In this document: positions 36,442 through 48,393 of the stretch, piece by piece
How positions within the stretch are numbered: the first letter of the stretch is position 1
Layout: every line of letters begins with the position of its first letter
Assembly: GCA_905331475.1 (NCBI GenBank)
Contig: CAJNYU010001961.1
Coordinates: 1 to 64,000 of the forward strand
DNA from: Rotaria socialis
Lineage: Eukaryota; Rotifera; Eurotatoria; Philodinida; Philodinidae
Length of the DNA stretch: 64,000 bases
Reading direction: 5' to 3'
Program-made: the position numbers and the translations under genes
Notes under the pieces: model-generated
Seen by the model: the letters and a program-made list of their open reading frames with translations, nothing else
Told to the model about the DNA's origin: nothing
Database searches by the model: none

Positions 36442-36535
36442 GTCCCATGGGATGGGACAATCTTCATAACTATCTCATCCTATGGGACGATGTTTTTTCG
36501 GCCCATTCCGTCCCACGCGGAGCGCTGGTCTATAG

Positions 36536-38118
36536 AATAATATTTTTTAGTTTGTTCATTAAAACACGAGTTATAACGATAAAACTCGTTTGGTATTTTG
36601 TCAAAATTTATCATTCGATACTTTTCGTCGTGTCATCGACTAGAACCATTAATTGTGTCTATGTTTTGTCATGCAATTGATCAAGATAAATATGCTTCTG
36701 AATGTATTGATCGATGTAAAAGTAATAAAAGGAAAGATGTACATTTCAAGTATTTTAAATCAATTAAAATCAAATCAGTCACTCAATACTTTGAAATAAA
36801 ATCTTTTTATTCGTCTTGGTTGTCCACTTTCAGGGCTTTTCGATGATTTATGATGTGGAGCGATGTTCTCCTTCGTAAGTGACTTAAAATCCTTGAATTT
36901 TATACTGGAGAACCTTTTACCTTATAAACTTCAACAAACGCGTATGACTCCTTTGCAGATTTACTAATGCGCTTCAATTCATTGTTTGAGATAGTTTGCT
37001 TACTGCACCGTCATTTGAGAGGCGACATGCCGTGTTGTCATATTTGAAATTAATTTCCTGTGTTTGTACCGAATTATTAGATGAATCATGATAGAAGTGG
37101 CAGATACGTGCGTGGTAAGTAAAAAAGCTTTCTTTTGTCACGTGTTATTATTATTATTATTATTTTTTGAACAAGCCATTACAATTAGTCATAGCGTTCG
37201 AAAGAGAAAAGAACGAGTCAGCAGCTGATCAAAAAATATATTTCATCAAGCACATGTTCGTCTGCTGAAAAAAGGCTTGCCATTCTTTTAGAAGACTTTC
37301 GTGTTGCATATTATGAACGAAATGAATTAAAAAATTATTTTGAATGAATATTCTGATTATCTAAATTCTTCTTCTCCTATAACAATACGGCAGAAAAGAA
37401 AAAAGAAAACAATATCCTAAGTTTTTCCAGAACTATCCTAGAAACAGAACGAAGTTCTCTATATATAACTAAGATAAGTTTGATCAATCGAAAAAAAATA
37501 CGAGCTTTTTGTTTTCGGTTTCATTATATATATATACAAACACGCACAATAGCGTTTGTTGTCTCTTTGCTTTCTTTCACACAAAAAAATGATAGTGCGT
37601 CGTATGAAAGACATACAAGAAGAGCAAAGCATAGAGAAAAGATACACATACTCATACATACATACATGCATGTTAGAAGTTCAATCGTCTCGTCATACAA
37701 AAGAAATCATACAAACAACAAAAAAAAGTTGACTCTCCATGTCAAAATAGATATAATAAATATTTACAGAAGAAAAGAAACAAAACAAAACAAAACAAAA
37801 AGAATATTTATATTTAGTTGGTTTTTGTTAAATAAAAGAGAAAAGAAAAAAAACTGTTCGTGAAAATAAAAACATACGAGAAAATCAAAAGACAAAAAGA
37901 AGAAGAAAACGAAGAAGCACGGAATGATGTTAACACTTTAGGTTTCATTTTTATCAGACCTACAAAACACAATGAAAAATCGGAGATGTTTCTCTATCCA
38001 TAAGAATCTTTCAGCAGCGATAATCACCGGTGCATTGATAATAAGCTTATTGCATAAGCATAACATCCCGATGAGATTTTCTTATTATAAATACAATACA
38101 CAATATGAAAGCAATTTA
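36536..38118. other. Intergenic, no gene seen
   Basis: AT-rich DNA between the transposon nest and the 3' end of the SAP130-like gene. Frames at 36598, 37459 and 37480 are compositional (K/N/Y-rich) and not supported. A short (TAT)n tract lies near 37145. Confidence 0.5.
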
Positions 38119-39508
38119 CTATCGGTCTTTAATTTTTCTAGTTGTTGTTGTCGTTGCTGCTCCTGCTGTTGGTGTTAAAGTTGTTATTAATATGGGTGTT
38201 GTTATTATTTTTGAAGTCGAACATATTTCTCGTAAAGTATTTCCATGATCAAGTAGATTAATAAGTATGGTAGATATTTGTGCTAATTGATCATAAAAAT
38301 ATCGATGTCGTTGAACATTACACTAAAGAATTTAACAAAATCAGATTTAGAAAAAAACAAGAAATAGATTTTATTTTATTTTACTTCTAGTAAATCTTTA
38401 ATTGTATTTCGTATTGAATGATCATTTATATTAAGTTCATCTAATAATTGAGCTATATCTGATAAATTATTCTGTGACGTTTGTTCATCCTCTGTCTAAA
38501 ATACGAATATGTTAAATTAAATAAAAAGAAAAAAAGGTTTTGATTATTAAATATTTCAGAATGACTAACAGAACTATAATGTAATTTATATTATTAGATT
38601 TCATTTGAGCTCTATAGATAAGTAGTAAAAATTCTTGCTTTCTTCAAGAATAAAATGATGAACGGCTTTTCTAGTAATAGTAACCGATAACGTGTCAAAA
38701 TTCAAGTTATTCAAAAAACGATAAACACAGTTTATAAGAAATTTTCAGATCATGGTAGTTTTATCAAAAATAATTTAAAATTCTATTGCGATCATGGGAA
38801 ACAATAGTAAATAATATTATTCTAGAAAGATAATTCAAAACATCTTATTGAAAATGCTTCTTTTTGTTTTGAATTAATAAGAATCAATTCATTAATATAT
38901 TTCTCCAGTAGAAAATCGAAAAATAAACTTCATTTCTCACTTCTGAATCATCAGTCTTATTTCGATTCCACAGAATTTCTCTAACCAATATTTTTCAATG
39001 CCGTAAAAGTCAATCGATACTTTTAAATAAGATAATATTCAAAAAGCAATAAATTTTTATTTTATTTTACCAGATCAGTAATATATGTTGTTAATCGATC
39101 AATACGCCATGATCCCCATGGTTGTGTTAATTTTTTTCGTATTGTATCAAGACTTTTGATAGGTACAGCTCGTTTAGGATCTAATAAAATAATTATTCTT
39201 CATTTTGGCATTAAAAGCATCTTTTTCTCTTACTCATTCGAATAATATCAGAATATCTTTCATAATGATTTATTTTCGGCTTCCATGAAAAACGTGATAA
39301 CAGCGTATTCATTGGTTTTGAACGACTCTTTGTACCAATCCAACGAATACCTGTTTGTTTATCAACATAGACAAAATCTAAAAGAAAAATAAATGATAAA
39401 AGAAAAAATTTGTTATCTTATTATTTTTACCTTGCGAGAGTCTTTTAAGTAATTCATCATTAATAGTATCAATCGATGATTCATCTATTGATAGTAATTC
39501 TTGTTTGA

Positions 39509-39553
<45 letters not shown>

Positions 39554-41418
39554 GATTATGATTATTAGATAAAGCTTCATCGGAGTTTTTTCTTTGCATT
39601 CTTTTTTTTCGTATTGGACTACTTAAAAGTATTGCTGCTGCTGCTAATTCAGCTGATGAACGTTTTTTTGATATGATTCTTTCGCTTGTTTCAATACTAA
39701 TCGATGAAGTCAAAGCAGGAGGAGGAGGCGGCGGAGGATTTGGTGTCGTATTTTCAAGTGAAATTTTCGATAATGATTTATGTCGACATTTACGAACGTT
39801 TTTTCTATTTGATGATAAATCAAACTGTTCATAATGTGCAATTTTATTGGGTGGTTCTGATGAAGAAACTTGCTCACTACAATATAAAAATGGAAAATTC
39901 AATAAAAATAAAAATCTATGAGAAAAACAAATTTTTTACTCTTCAGGTAATTTATGTTTTTTTGTTGGTGGTAAAATGGATGAAATTTGCTGTGTTGACG
40001 GTTGTAATGGAAGACGTGTGCGATTTTTAATAGAATTTTTGTTATGTTGAACTAGGAGAAACAAAACAATATAATTGATAAAAATATGAATAATAAAAAT
40101 TTAATTTTTTTTACTATTTCTCATGATTGCTGAATTATTAAGTTTTTCATCAGTTTGTATTTCACGAATAATTGGTGTTGTTACTGAATGATTATTATTA
40201 TAATCCATCGAACGTTGTGTTGTGGTTGTTGATATTCGAACTGATGGTGGTGTTGAATAAAAATTTGTTAATTGAACTGAATTTATTGATTCAGTACTTG
40301 AAGGTGATGGTAATAGAGACATATGAATGAACGCTTGGTGTCCAGAATCTATAAAAGAAAAAAAAAGAGAACATGCACGTGAAAATAAAAATCATAAAAT
40401 TTACCTAAATGTTTTGTCGTAAAAATTGGATGATCATTTGATGTCGATAGATTTGAATGTTCACTTGAAGATATTAAATGAACTGGACGTGAAAGCATTT
40501 TAGCTGAAACTATTAAAGATGTTTAAAAAAAGACAAAATAAAATATTTAACAAAACTATTTTATTTACGAATTTTTGTTGTGGGTTGTTGTGACCAAATA
40601 TTTGATGATGAATTCTGTTGAATAACTAATTTTGGTGTAACAGTATTTGTTGTTGTTGATGATGATGAAGATGATGATGAATTTGTTATTATCGGTTGAA
40701 CGAGTGTTACACGATTTTTCGATAAAAATGTTGGTTGCTTTATATTAGTATGGTCATTATTAGTTGTGAAATCATTTGTTGATGATATTAATGTTTGAAT
40801 CTTAGGTGATGTGGTACCTGGTGGAATTAATGTAACCAAAGATGATGATGTTCCTGTTGTATTCGTTTGTTGAGGATTAAATATGTAAGTTTTTGATGTT
40901 GTAAAACCACCGTTTGTTGCTGAAGGTTTGTCAAGAAATTGAAATTGTAATGCTGTTGGTGGTGATGATTTACCTGTTGTTGGTGTTACTAAACGAATCG
41001 AGGATGAAGGTGTAGATGTTTGTGAATGTCTAATGGATGAACTAAGATTTTTATTCATATGATCTGGGTGAGTATCAGCTAGAACAAAACAAAAATACAA
41101 ATCATTTATTTTCATAACATCAATAAAAATAAAACTACATACGAAGCGATAATTTTTTAACAATCGATACTGGACTTGCCATACTTGACATAGATATTGT
41201 AGGTAGAAGTGGTTTTGGTTGCTAAATGAGAATAAAATGATGTTTTATTCAAGGAAAACAGTTAATTCCATCAGATGACAAACCAATTTTAAACCAGAAT
41301 AAATTACTGTTGTCGATAATGAAGTTGAACAATCAATTTCGCTTGGCAATTGTTGTTGTTGATCGTTTAAGACATCACTCTGCATTGATAATCGATGTGA
41401 ACATATACGGATTGTCAT
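38119..41418 (-). CDS. SAP130: SAP130-like Sin3/HDAC corepressor component
   Basis: Eleven exons: 41418-41284, 41221-41143, 41078-40569, 40509-40405, 40348-40115, 40051-39940, 39876-39431, 39377-39234, 39180-39071, 38495-38385 and 38322-38119. Length is 718 residues from the ATG at 41385 or 729 from an in-frame ATG at 41418. The N-terminal ~500 residues are S/T/P/Q-rich and disordered, with poly-P and poly-N runs. The C-terminal ~190 residues follow the conserved end of SAP130: VDKQTGIRWIG, FSWKPKINHYERYSDI, the WGSWRIDRL helix, and CNVQRHRYFYDQL leading into LLDHGNTLREI. Human SAP130 is about 1050 residues. In vertebrates it is a subunit of the Sin3 histone deacetylase complex in the nucleus. 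The assignment rests on this C-terminal domain only. Confidence 0.82.
39510..39552. repeat. ATT/AAT trinucleotide repeat encoding poly-asparagine
   Basis: An uninterrupted TTA/ATT array within exon 7 of the SAP130-like gene encodes a run of about 14 asparagines. It follows an Asn-His stretch and is likely to vary in length between alleles. Confidence 0.85.
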
Positions 41419-44400
41419 AAACAATGATCAAACTAAAATCACCATCGAAATAAATCGTTATTTTATAGGTTGGAAAATTTATCAAATACATATATAAAGA
41501 AAGAAAAAAAGCAGCAACAACCTACCCAAGGAGTGCGAGCGACGTCTTTTGGCTACATATGCGAAGAAAGAGAGGTTTTTTCTTTTTTCCTTCTCTTTCT
41601 TTTTTTTCTTTTTTTTGTGCCTTCGCCAATCTATCAAAAGGTTTGGTTCGACTCTCGTATTTTTTTCCTTTTCTCTTCGTTCGAACTCAACACACAAGTA
41701 ACGGCGGTAGCTATCGTCTGCAATATATACACTAATGACAATCTCGATCATCATGCGTTTGTATGTTGAGACATGCCTGACCTACATGAAATTGCAAGTT
41801 GATTGGACGATAGGAACGATGTAGGAAAGAAAAAGATTTGACAACACATACATACTGGAAAAAGAGAACACAATAGTAAAACATTATATTAATGTGACTA
41901 TATTTTTAGTACTAGGCATAGACACATCAAGATATTTATTAAGAAAAAGGTAGATTTGTTAAATAATTTTTTAATATCGAAATTGATTTTTTTTTAAATT
42001 TTATTTGCTGCTATCATATTAAAATGAAGTTTTTCTTTTCTATACCACCTGCTTGTTTTGAGTATACAAGAAAACGAGAGGAACTCTCTTCGTTTTTTTT
42101 CAAATAATTCTGCATTCAATGATCGAAAGAAAAGAGAAAATAAAGTGAATACAACCAATATGAAGTTTCTTCTTTTCTTCTTGTCGTCTTACGAGCGTTT
42201 GCTTTTACTTGCTCGATGCTATTCGGAAGAATACAGACAGACAAAAATGAGAAAGTATACTAGAAAAAACAACAACGACAATGACGACGGAGAAAGAAGA
42301 AAAATTCAATTCAAATAAACAAATAAATTTATTTCATGAAATATTTTAATTCATAAGTAATTTGAATTCTTTATCTCTGTTGTCACACGTAAACAAAAGG
42401 AAACACTGTTTCTTGGATTGATTCCACAATGATAATAGAATTTTCCTGAAAAAAAATACTTACTTACAAATTATTGTAATCGAACAAAGATTTCGTTTAT
42501 CGATTGAATGTCAAAAACCAAATGATTCAAATTGACTCTGATTATTTAGACCATTAACAAACAACTGAAAAAATTGTTTTCTTTTTCTAAACATCAATTA
42601 GAAGTTGGATAACTTTCTGAATCGTAAATATCGCTACACATGAAAATAGCAAAGAGCATAAGAAACAACAATTTACGTCATGGAAAATTTATTTCCATTG
42701 GTCATTTAATGAATACACTTGATTTAAAACACCTATGCACTTAAACAAAGCACTTCCTTATTTCAAATAAAATGAGCTTTACCTATTGAATATTATTTAA
42801 TAGTAAGATTGGTTGATTTAAGATGAGTTTTATCATTTATGATCTAAAGATGAGAAATCAACTTTTTATTGGCTCCTGTGAAATTTTTATCGATGAGAAA
42901 AATAGAGAATGTTCCAACAATAGGAAATGACTAATTCAAGCAGAATAAAATAATCTGATTGGTGTTGCTACATAGAAACAACAGTATTTTTGTTTGAGTG
43001 AATTTTTTTCTTTTTTAAAAAACGATCTAAATACTCTTCTATCAGCAATTTTTTCAAACTGTCTGTTATAGTAATTTTATTTTTTTTTCTACCAATATGC
43101 AACACCGTTTAATGTTCCTTTTCAAACATTACAGTATATTAGTAAACATGTTTTTCTTTGCTCAGTGCTCTGTATAATACAGTTAGACGTTATTAAAAAA
43201 AAGCAATTGCATATTTGTATCTAGGAATAATGTTAATTTAGACAAATAGGTAAAACTTGACAATTTTCTCGATTGATTTAAAAAGAAAAGTTTGAAACAA
43301 GAAATATTATTCAGAAGCCTTGTCCAAAAAGCGTTTAGAATTCAAGATCATAAAAAAAGATGAACAAAATTGAATTGAAATCAACATTTCGAATCAATAC
43401 AATGAAAAGCGAACTCGTTCTATATTCATGTTTCATTTATTAATAACAAGATGAAGTTAATTTCAAAAATGTTTTCTTTTTGATTTAATTTTGACGAAAA
43501 TCAAACTTGAGTTTAATACTAATCATTAACAGTAAATACTACGGTTTATCGAAAATATAAACAGAGAAATTATCCTAGATAATGATAGTTAGAATTTAAT
43601 GAAAATTAAAAATGAAAATTTACAAGTTACTGTATCAATTGATTTAAAATAATGAATTAGAAAACTTAGAATCAATTTAATAATATGTTTTTTGAAACGT
43701 TCTTCAGGAAAGTATATTATACATCAATGGAACTTATTTTTTTTATTTTTGAAAAGCAACCTCATAGATCCAAAGAACGTACTATTGACAAAAAAAGTAA
43801 ATATTTGGCATTGATGCATATTTCCTGTGAGTATTTCACCTTGAATGAAAACTAGTAAATACATTAACCAGTATGACATCACTATAAGATCAAGATAATA
43901 TAGTACTAAAACTTATTGTTCTCAAGTGTCTATCGTTATTTATCGAAGTAGTCACATGCTATGTTTTACTTTACATCTAAAGCAATGTCACTGAATTGCG
44001 CATCATCAACTGATTTATGAAAGGAAAAACAAAATTTAATAAAAAGAGAAAACGACATGCATGACAATTGATATGAATATATGATGAATGCTGTTTCATA
44101 AAGAGAATACTGTAAAGTGTTGACTTGATATGATATGAGATGAATGAAAGCACAGTTTATATATAAAATTATGCTCTAATATACTTGAAGTGCTTGGCAT
44201 AATGTTACATTGTTTCATTTTTATCTTTTCATTATACGTCAGGTATATCAATTAATAATAATTTCAGTCAAAAAAAATGTTCTATTAATATCTTTGAAAA
44301 AAACACACTAGCAGAAGTCCTCTATTTCTTCATGATAATCATGTGATAATTATAAAAATTAAAGGATTTCTTCACTGTCATGAAACGTCACATGCATCAA

Positions 44401-44485
44401 CTTTAATTTAAAATAGTAATAACCTTCAAAAACAATATTGAATAGTGATTTTTATATTTTTCATTAGAAAAGAATTTTTTACAAA
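41419..44485. other. Intergenic, no gene seen
   Basis: The region holds the 5' flank of the SAP130-like gene, including a long polypyrimidine tract near 41570-41625, and then about 2.8 kb of AT-rich DNA. Opposing frames at 41470-41769 reflect the pyrimidine/purine tract and the frame at 42058-42318 is K/R/N-rich; neither is supported. Confidence 0.5.
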
Positions 44486-45335
44486 TTATTTTAATAGTTT
44501 TAAACTCATTTTCTCATTGAAATCAAGTGTATGAAGCGTTTTTTCAAAATTTTGAAGTGTTACTATTGAATTTGGTTGATCTTCAGTAAATTCTCCAATA
44601 ACTTTTTCAGCTATAATAGATGCTTCATCATCATTAATTTTTCCAACCTAATATTTAAAATTTTCAATAAAACAAAATCAGAGAAAATTTTACTTACCAT
44701 CATTTTGAGAATTTCTTGTATATCTTCTTTTGATAGGCGTCCATTTCGATCAACATCGTACATCTAAAAATGAAATAGAAAAATCTGCAATATTTTCACT
44801 GACGTAGACTTACACTAAATATAAATTTAATTTTTCGTGCTCTTTCTGTATCATCAGGCGAATATTTAATTGATTCAAAATCAGTTTTTGCTGCTGTTGT
44901 TGTTGTTGTTATTGTTTGTACCGATGAACGTTGTTCATGATGAGATCCAGCTCGTTTACGTTGAGCAAATGTACTCATAAAATCAACAAATTGATTAAAA
45001 GTTAATTTACCATCGGATCCAAAATCATTAAATATAACTTTAATCAGTCGAAATGCAATTGGGTTTTCATCAAATTTTCGTACACGACCTAAATCATCAG
45101 CATCTAAATATCCTTTATATCCTTTACTTTCACCGCGGGCATCACGATCAAGTTCATAAAATCGAGTCCACAATGAACAAATTTGTTTTTTCGAAAGACC
45201 TAAAATAGAATCGATTAGATTATATGAACAAATTTCTGATTAAGATTGAGATTTTCTTTTTCTTTTTCATTCACCTGTATTAGTGCTGATTTCATTGACA
45301 TCGACCGTGCTAGGTAGTGATGTTGATGTTCCCAT
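44486..45335 (-). CDS. Calcineurin B homologous protein (CHP1-like), EF-hand
   Basis: Four exons: 45335-45275, 45199-44814, 44763-44698 and 44647-44486, giving 224 residues against about 195 in vertebrate CHP1. The N-terminus MGTSTS fits an N-myristoylation signal. Then come SLWTRFYELD, IFNDFGSDGKLTFNQFVDFM, and the third EF-hand, loop DVDRNGRLSKED at 152-163. KMMVGKINDDEA and the ending EKMSLKLLK parallel the CHP1 C-terminus (KMSIRFLH-like). CHP proteins bind Ca2+ and the cytoplasmic tail of Na+/H+ exchangers at membranes. Loop 3 has Asp instead of Glu at position 12 and loop 4 (TEDQPNSIVT) is degenerate, so calcium affinity may be low. A T-rich insert near residue 120 explains the extra length. 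Calcineurin B itself is less likely. Confidence 0.85.
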
Positions 45336-47225
45336 TCTCTGCTCGCTAACAAGCTCGTCTGTTTGAAATTGAATCTCGTTGATTTGCGTTTGTGTTTCGA
45401 TTCGATTTGATGAGAAGAGAATATATATTCTAAATATTATACATGCCTAGAAAGAAAAGGGAAATTATATTCAGAAATTCCTTTCTCCACACATATACTC
45501 GTGTATTGCACTATTATGATTATGATTATTATTATTACCTACAGTAATGATGAAGTATTGTTGTATGATAGCGTGGGGCGACAAAAGAAAAAGGAGAAAA
45601 TCAAGTTCCTTCTTTTTACGGAATAAACAATTATTTGGCGAACGAAGGAAATACAGAAGAGAAAAAGAGAACAATTCTCATAGTCGTAATGGTGTAGTTA
45701 GAAAAATGATTAAAAATTATAGCTTTCGAAATTAAAAAATTTGAGAGAAAGAAAGAAAGAAACTACATATTGTCAAATTGCTTATTAGTGACTCTTGAAC
45801 AATTTTAAAACAAGACGACATGTCCATCACAGTTACATATCTATCTAGAGAACGGCACTCGTCTTGTTACTTTTTTTTATCTTGACTATATCAAGCACGG
45901 ACATTTTGCTTGGTGAGTGTATGAATGGAGAAAAGAGAGAAAAAAAACCTGTAACTATGTGTCTCAACTAAAGGCGAGTGATAGGACAGAATACAGATGC
46001 TCATTGATGACAAACAATTGAACGTCTGCTCTGAACGTTATTTTTTTTTCTTTCTACGCTTAACATTCTCTTCTTTTCCGTTGAACACAGAAGAGAAAGA
46101 AAAAGAGAAAATATTGGACTAAAGAAAAATGATTACTTACTCGTCGTCATCTGGTCTAAGAAGAGAAAGCAGTTGCCCGCACACATCAATAAAAAAACGA
46201 TGCTGGATGGACATAATCAGTTGTACAATGATGTATAATGGACATAGAAAAAAGTCGAATATGAAAAGAAATTATCGCTGATTTGTTAGAGCTATTTAAA
46301 TCTTGATAAAAGCATTGAAAAAAATTATTGTCATAATTACTTTGAATGGTTTTCTTTCTCTTTTTCACTTCCATTTTCCTTCGCGATCTAACTAACTTTT
46401 ATTGCGCGAAATAAAAGAAAATAAAAGATTCACTCAACAGAATTTTCTTATTCGCTGGCAAATCTGGGTTAAGTAAAAATGAACCACCAACAGAGCTAAG
46501 ACAAAAAGAAAAGGGAAAAAGATTTCTATTTCATTTAATTTCAATAGGGTGACTTTTGGTAACCACGGTAAAATTTAATACAATGTTTGCTTTTTCATCA
46601 GTACAATGTAAGCAAAAACTATTATTAATCTCAATAGAGTAACTTTATTTTTCTTCATACAAGATAAAATGGATTGAAAGCGCTACAAGGTAATTATTAC
46701 TTCTCAACTGAAAAGATTGCACAAAAAAAAGAGTCATAATAAGTAGAAATTACGAATGATTTTGTATTGATGCGCAGATAGTAAACTTTTCAGAACGATC
46801 TTTTTTAACCTGGAAATTCATTTTTCGATACTTGAACTGTACGGTTAATAGTCTTGAAGAATTAAACCATATTTCTGTTTTATAAGCGATTTTTTCATAC
46901 TAGAGAATTTGAAATACCACAAACATCAACTGTTGAAATAACAAATGTGGAAAAAATTTACTTGATACGCATCACCAGATTAATATTGATTTCTTTTTTC
47001 ATATTGTTTTTTTAGGTGAAAATTAAAGATTAATCTGATTTGCTCCAAATGTATCGTTCATCGTCAACAACAGGTAAAAGATTTGTATTCAACTTGACAA
47101 CAGTATTTGCTCATATTATAAATATGAAGAAAGAAAGTTTTTTTTGATAAACCAATATTAAACTAATTTAAATGTTATCTCATTTGAATGAACTGAAATA
47201 GATTTGATACTGTTAATTATATATG
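45336..47225. other. Intergenic, no gene seen
   Basis: Promoter side of the CHP-like gene followed by AT-rich DNA. Frames at 45471, 45547 and 46186 overlap on opposite strands and carry no domain. Confidence 0.5.
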
Positions 47226-47387
47226 TCAAACTTGAAACTTGAATTCAATTGAAAATTGAAAATTTCAATTTTCAACTTTTAAACCAATAGCATCCTGAAT
47301 AATCGTGACTTATACATATATCGCTATGAGTTGAAAGTTGAAAGTTGAAATTTTCTATTTTCAACTGAATTCAAGTTTCAAATTTGA
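47226..47387. repeat. Foldback inverted repeat, arms about 55 bp
   Basis: The left arm 47226-47280 starts TCAAACTTGAAACTTGAATT. The right arm 47331-47387, reverse-complemented, starts TCAAATTTGAAACTTGAATT. The arms stay about 90% identical and are separated by a ~50-bp loop. Both arms are rich in TTGAAA/TTCAA. The structure could be a foldback or miniature element; no convincing target duplication is visible. Confidence 0.75.
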
Positions 47388-48159
47388 TTCTACTGCTGTT
47401 AATGAACCTTTTTTTGTAGGATCACGTTCAAAACATATGGCAATAATAAATTGTATATTTTTACTTAGTTTTATAAAGCTTAGCGACTCACCTAAGAAAA
47501 ATATCTTGATAACAATAAACAGTCTGTTTCTAAGATATTGTCAAAAACATATTCAAATATAGATTGTTTGGATCACGATAGCAATTCAAAAGATAAAATA
47601 AGATCTGAAATAGAAAATTCTTTTCTTTATGTAATGCTCTTAAATAACTCATATATTTCTATGATAGATCACTAATAGTATTTTAACGAATAGCTGTAAT
47701 GTAGTTCTCTGTTTGCATAATAAATCAAACTAGAGTGAACATCGTTCTCGATATATAAAAAGACAATACCCGAAACTTTTTGTAAAAGATAATCATCAAT
47801 AATCTCATAAATCATAAATCATAATATGAATGATAAGATGACGACATTGATGACGATCATGTTCAATAAAAATCTGTTAAATATATTCGTCGTCACTGAA
47901 TATGCACATACAAATCTTCTACAATCATCTATAATGAAAGGAATCAACAGTTTTTTTTTCTATTAAATATACAAAAACATCAGGCTACAAACGTGCATTT
48001 AAATTAATATGAATATTTATAGATATCATTTGTAACTTATTTCTAGATAAAATCTTTTTTTCTTTTACCGTATCCTATGTTATCTATATCAAATAATGCA
48101 AAACATTCTAAGATATGATCAAAACAGATGTATTTATTTCTTATCAGGTGAGGTATTTC

Positions 48160-48210
48160 CAATGGGGGGGGGGGGGGGGGGCGGAGATTAGTTTTATAAA
48201 NNNNNNNNNN

Positions 48211-48250
<40 letters not shown>

Positions 48251-48385
48251 CGGAGCTCTGTATTTCTAAATATTTTTGAGTATTTCTATGTATTTCTATG
48301 TATTTCTGGAGTTCTGAAATACCTAGAAATACGTAGAAATACTCAGAAATATTTAGAAATACAGAAATACTCTTTTTCTCCCTTG
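48160..48385. mobile_element. hAT-type miniature element with hairpin core and assembly gap
   Basis: The left end is CAATGGGGG and the reverse-complemented right end is CAAGGGAGAAAAAGAG. GGTATTTC is perfectly duplicated at 48152-48159 and 48386-48393. The core at about 48258-48369 is a hairpin of direct GTATTTCTA repeats followed by inverted TAGAAATAC repeats, with arms of about 50 bp. A G run, ten Ns and a C run interrupt the left half, so the true length is unknown. Confidence 0.82.
48201..48210. other. Assembly gap flanked by homopolymer G and C runs
   Basis: Ten Ns are preceded by a G run (48164-48181) and followed by 39 Cs (48211-48249). CGGAG follows both runs. This looks like a collapsed or strand-flipped homopolymer inside the miniature element rather than real sequence. 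The open frame across it is an artefact. Confidence 0.9.
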
Positions 48386-48393
48386 GGTATTTC

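Larger units (their letters stand above)
32774..36527. mobile_element. Outer hAT-like element enclosing a nest of later insertions
   Basis: The left end CAGGGCTCCGCGTGGGA and the reverse-complemented right end CAGCGCTCCGCGTGGGA match at 16 of 17 bases. GTCTATAG is perfectly duplicated at 32766-32773 and 36528-36535, an 8-bp hAT-type target duplication. Without the two secondary insertions and their duplications the element is about 610 bp, so it is non-autonomous. Both of its ends carry reiterated GGGATGGGA/TCCCATCCC motifs just inside the termini. No transposase frame was found in it. Confidence 0.9.

Noticed and set aside
41470-41769. Opposing 99- and 90-codon frames
   Set aside because: They are generated by a long polypyrimidine/polypurine tract upstream of the SAP130-like gene.
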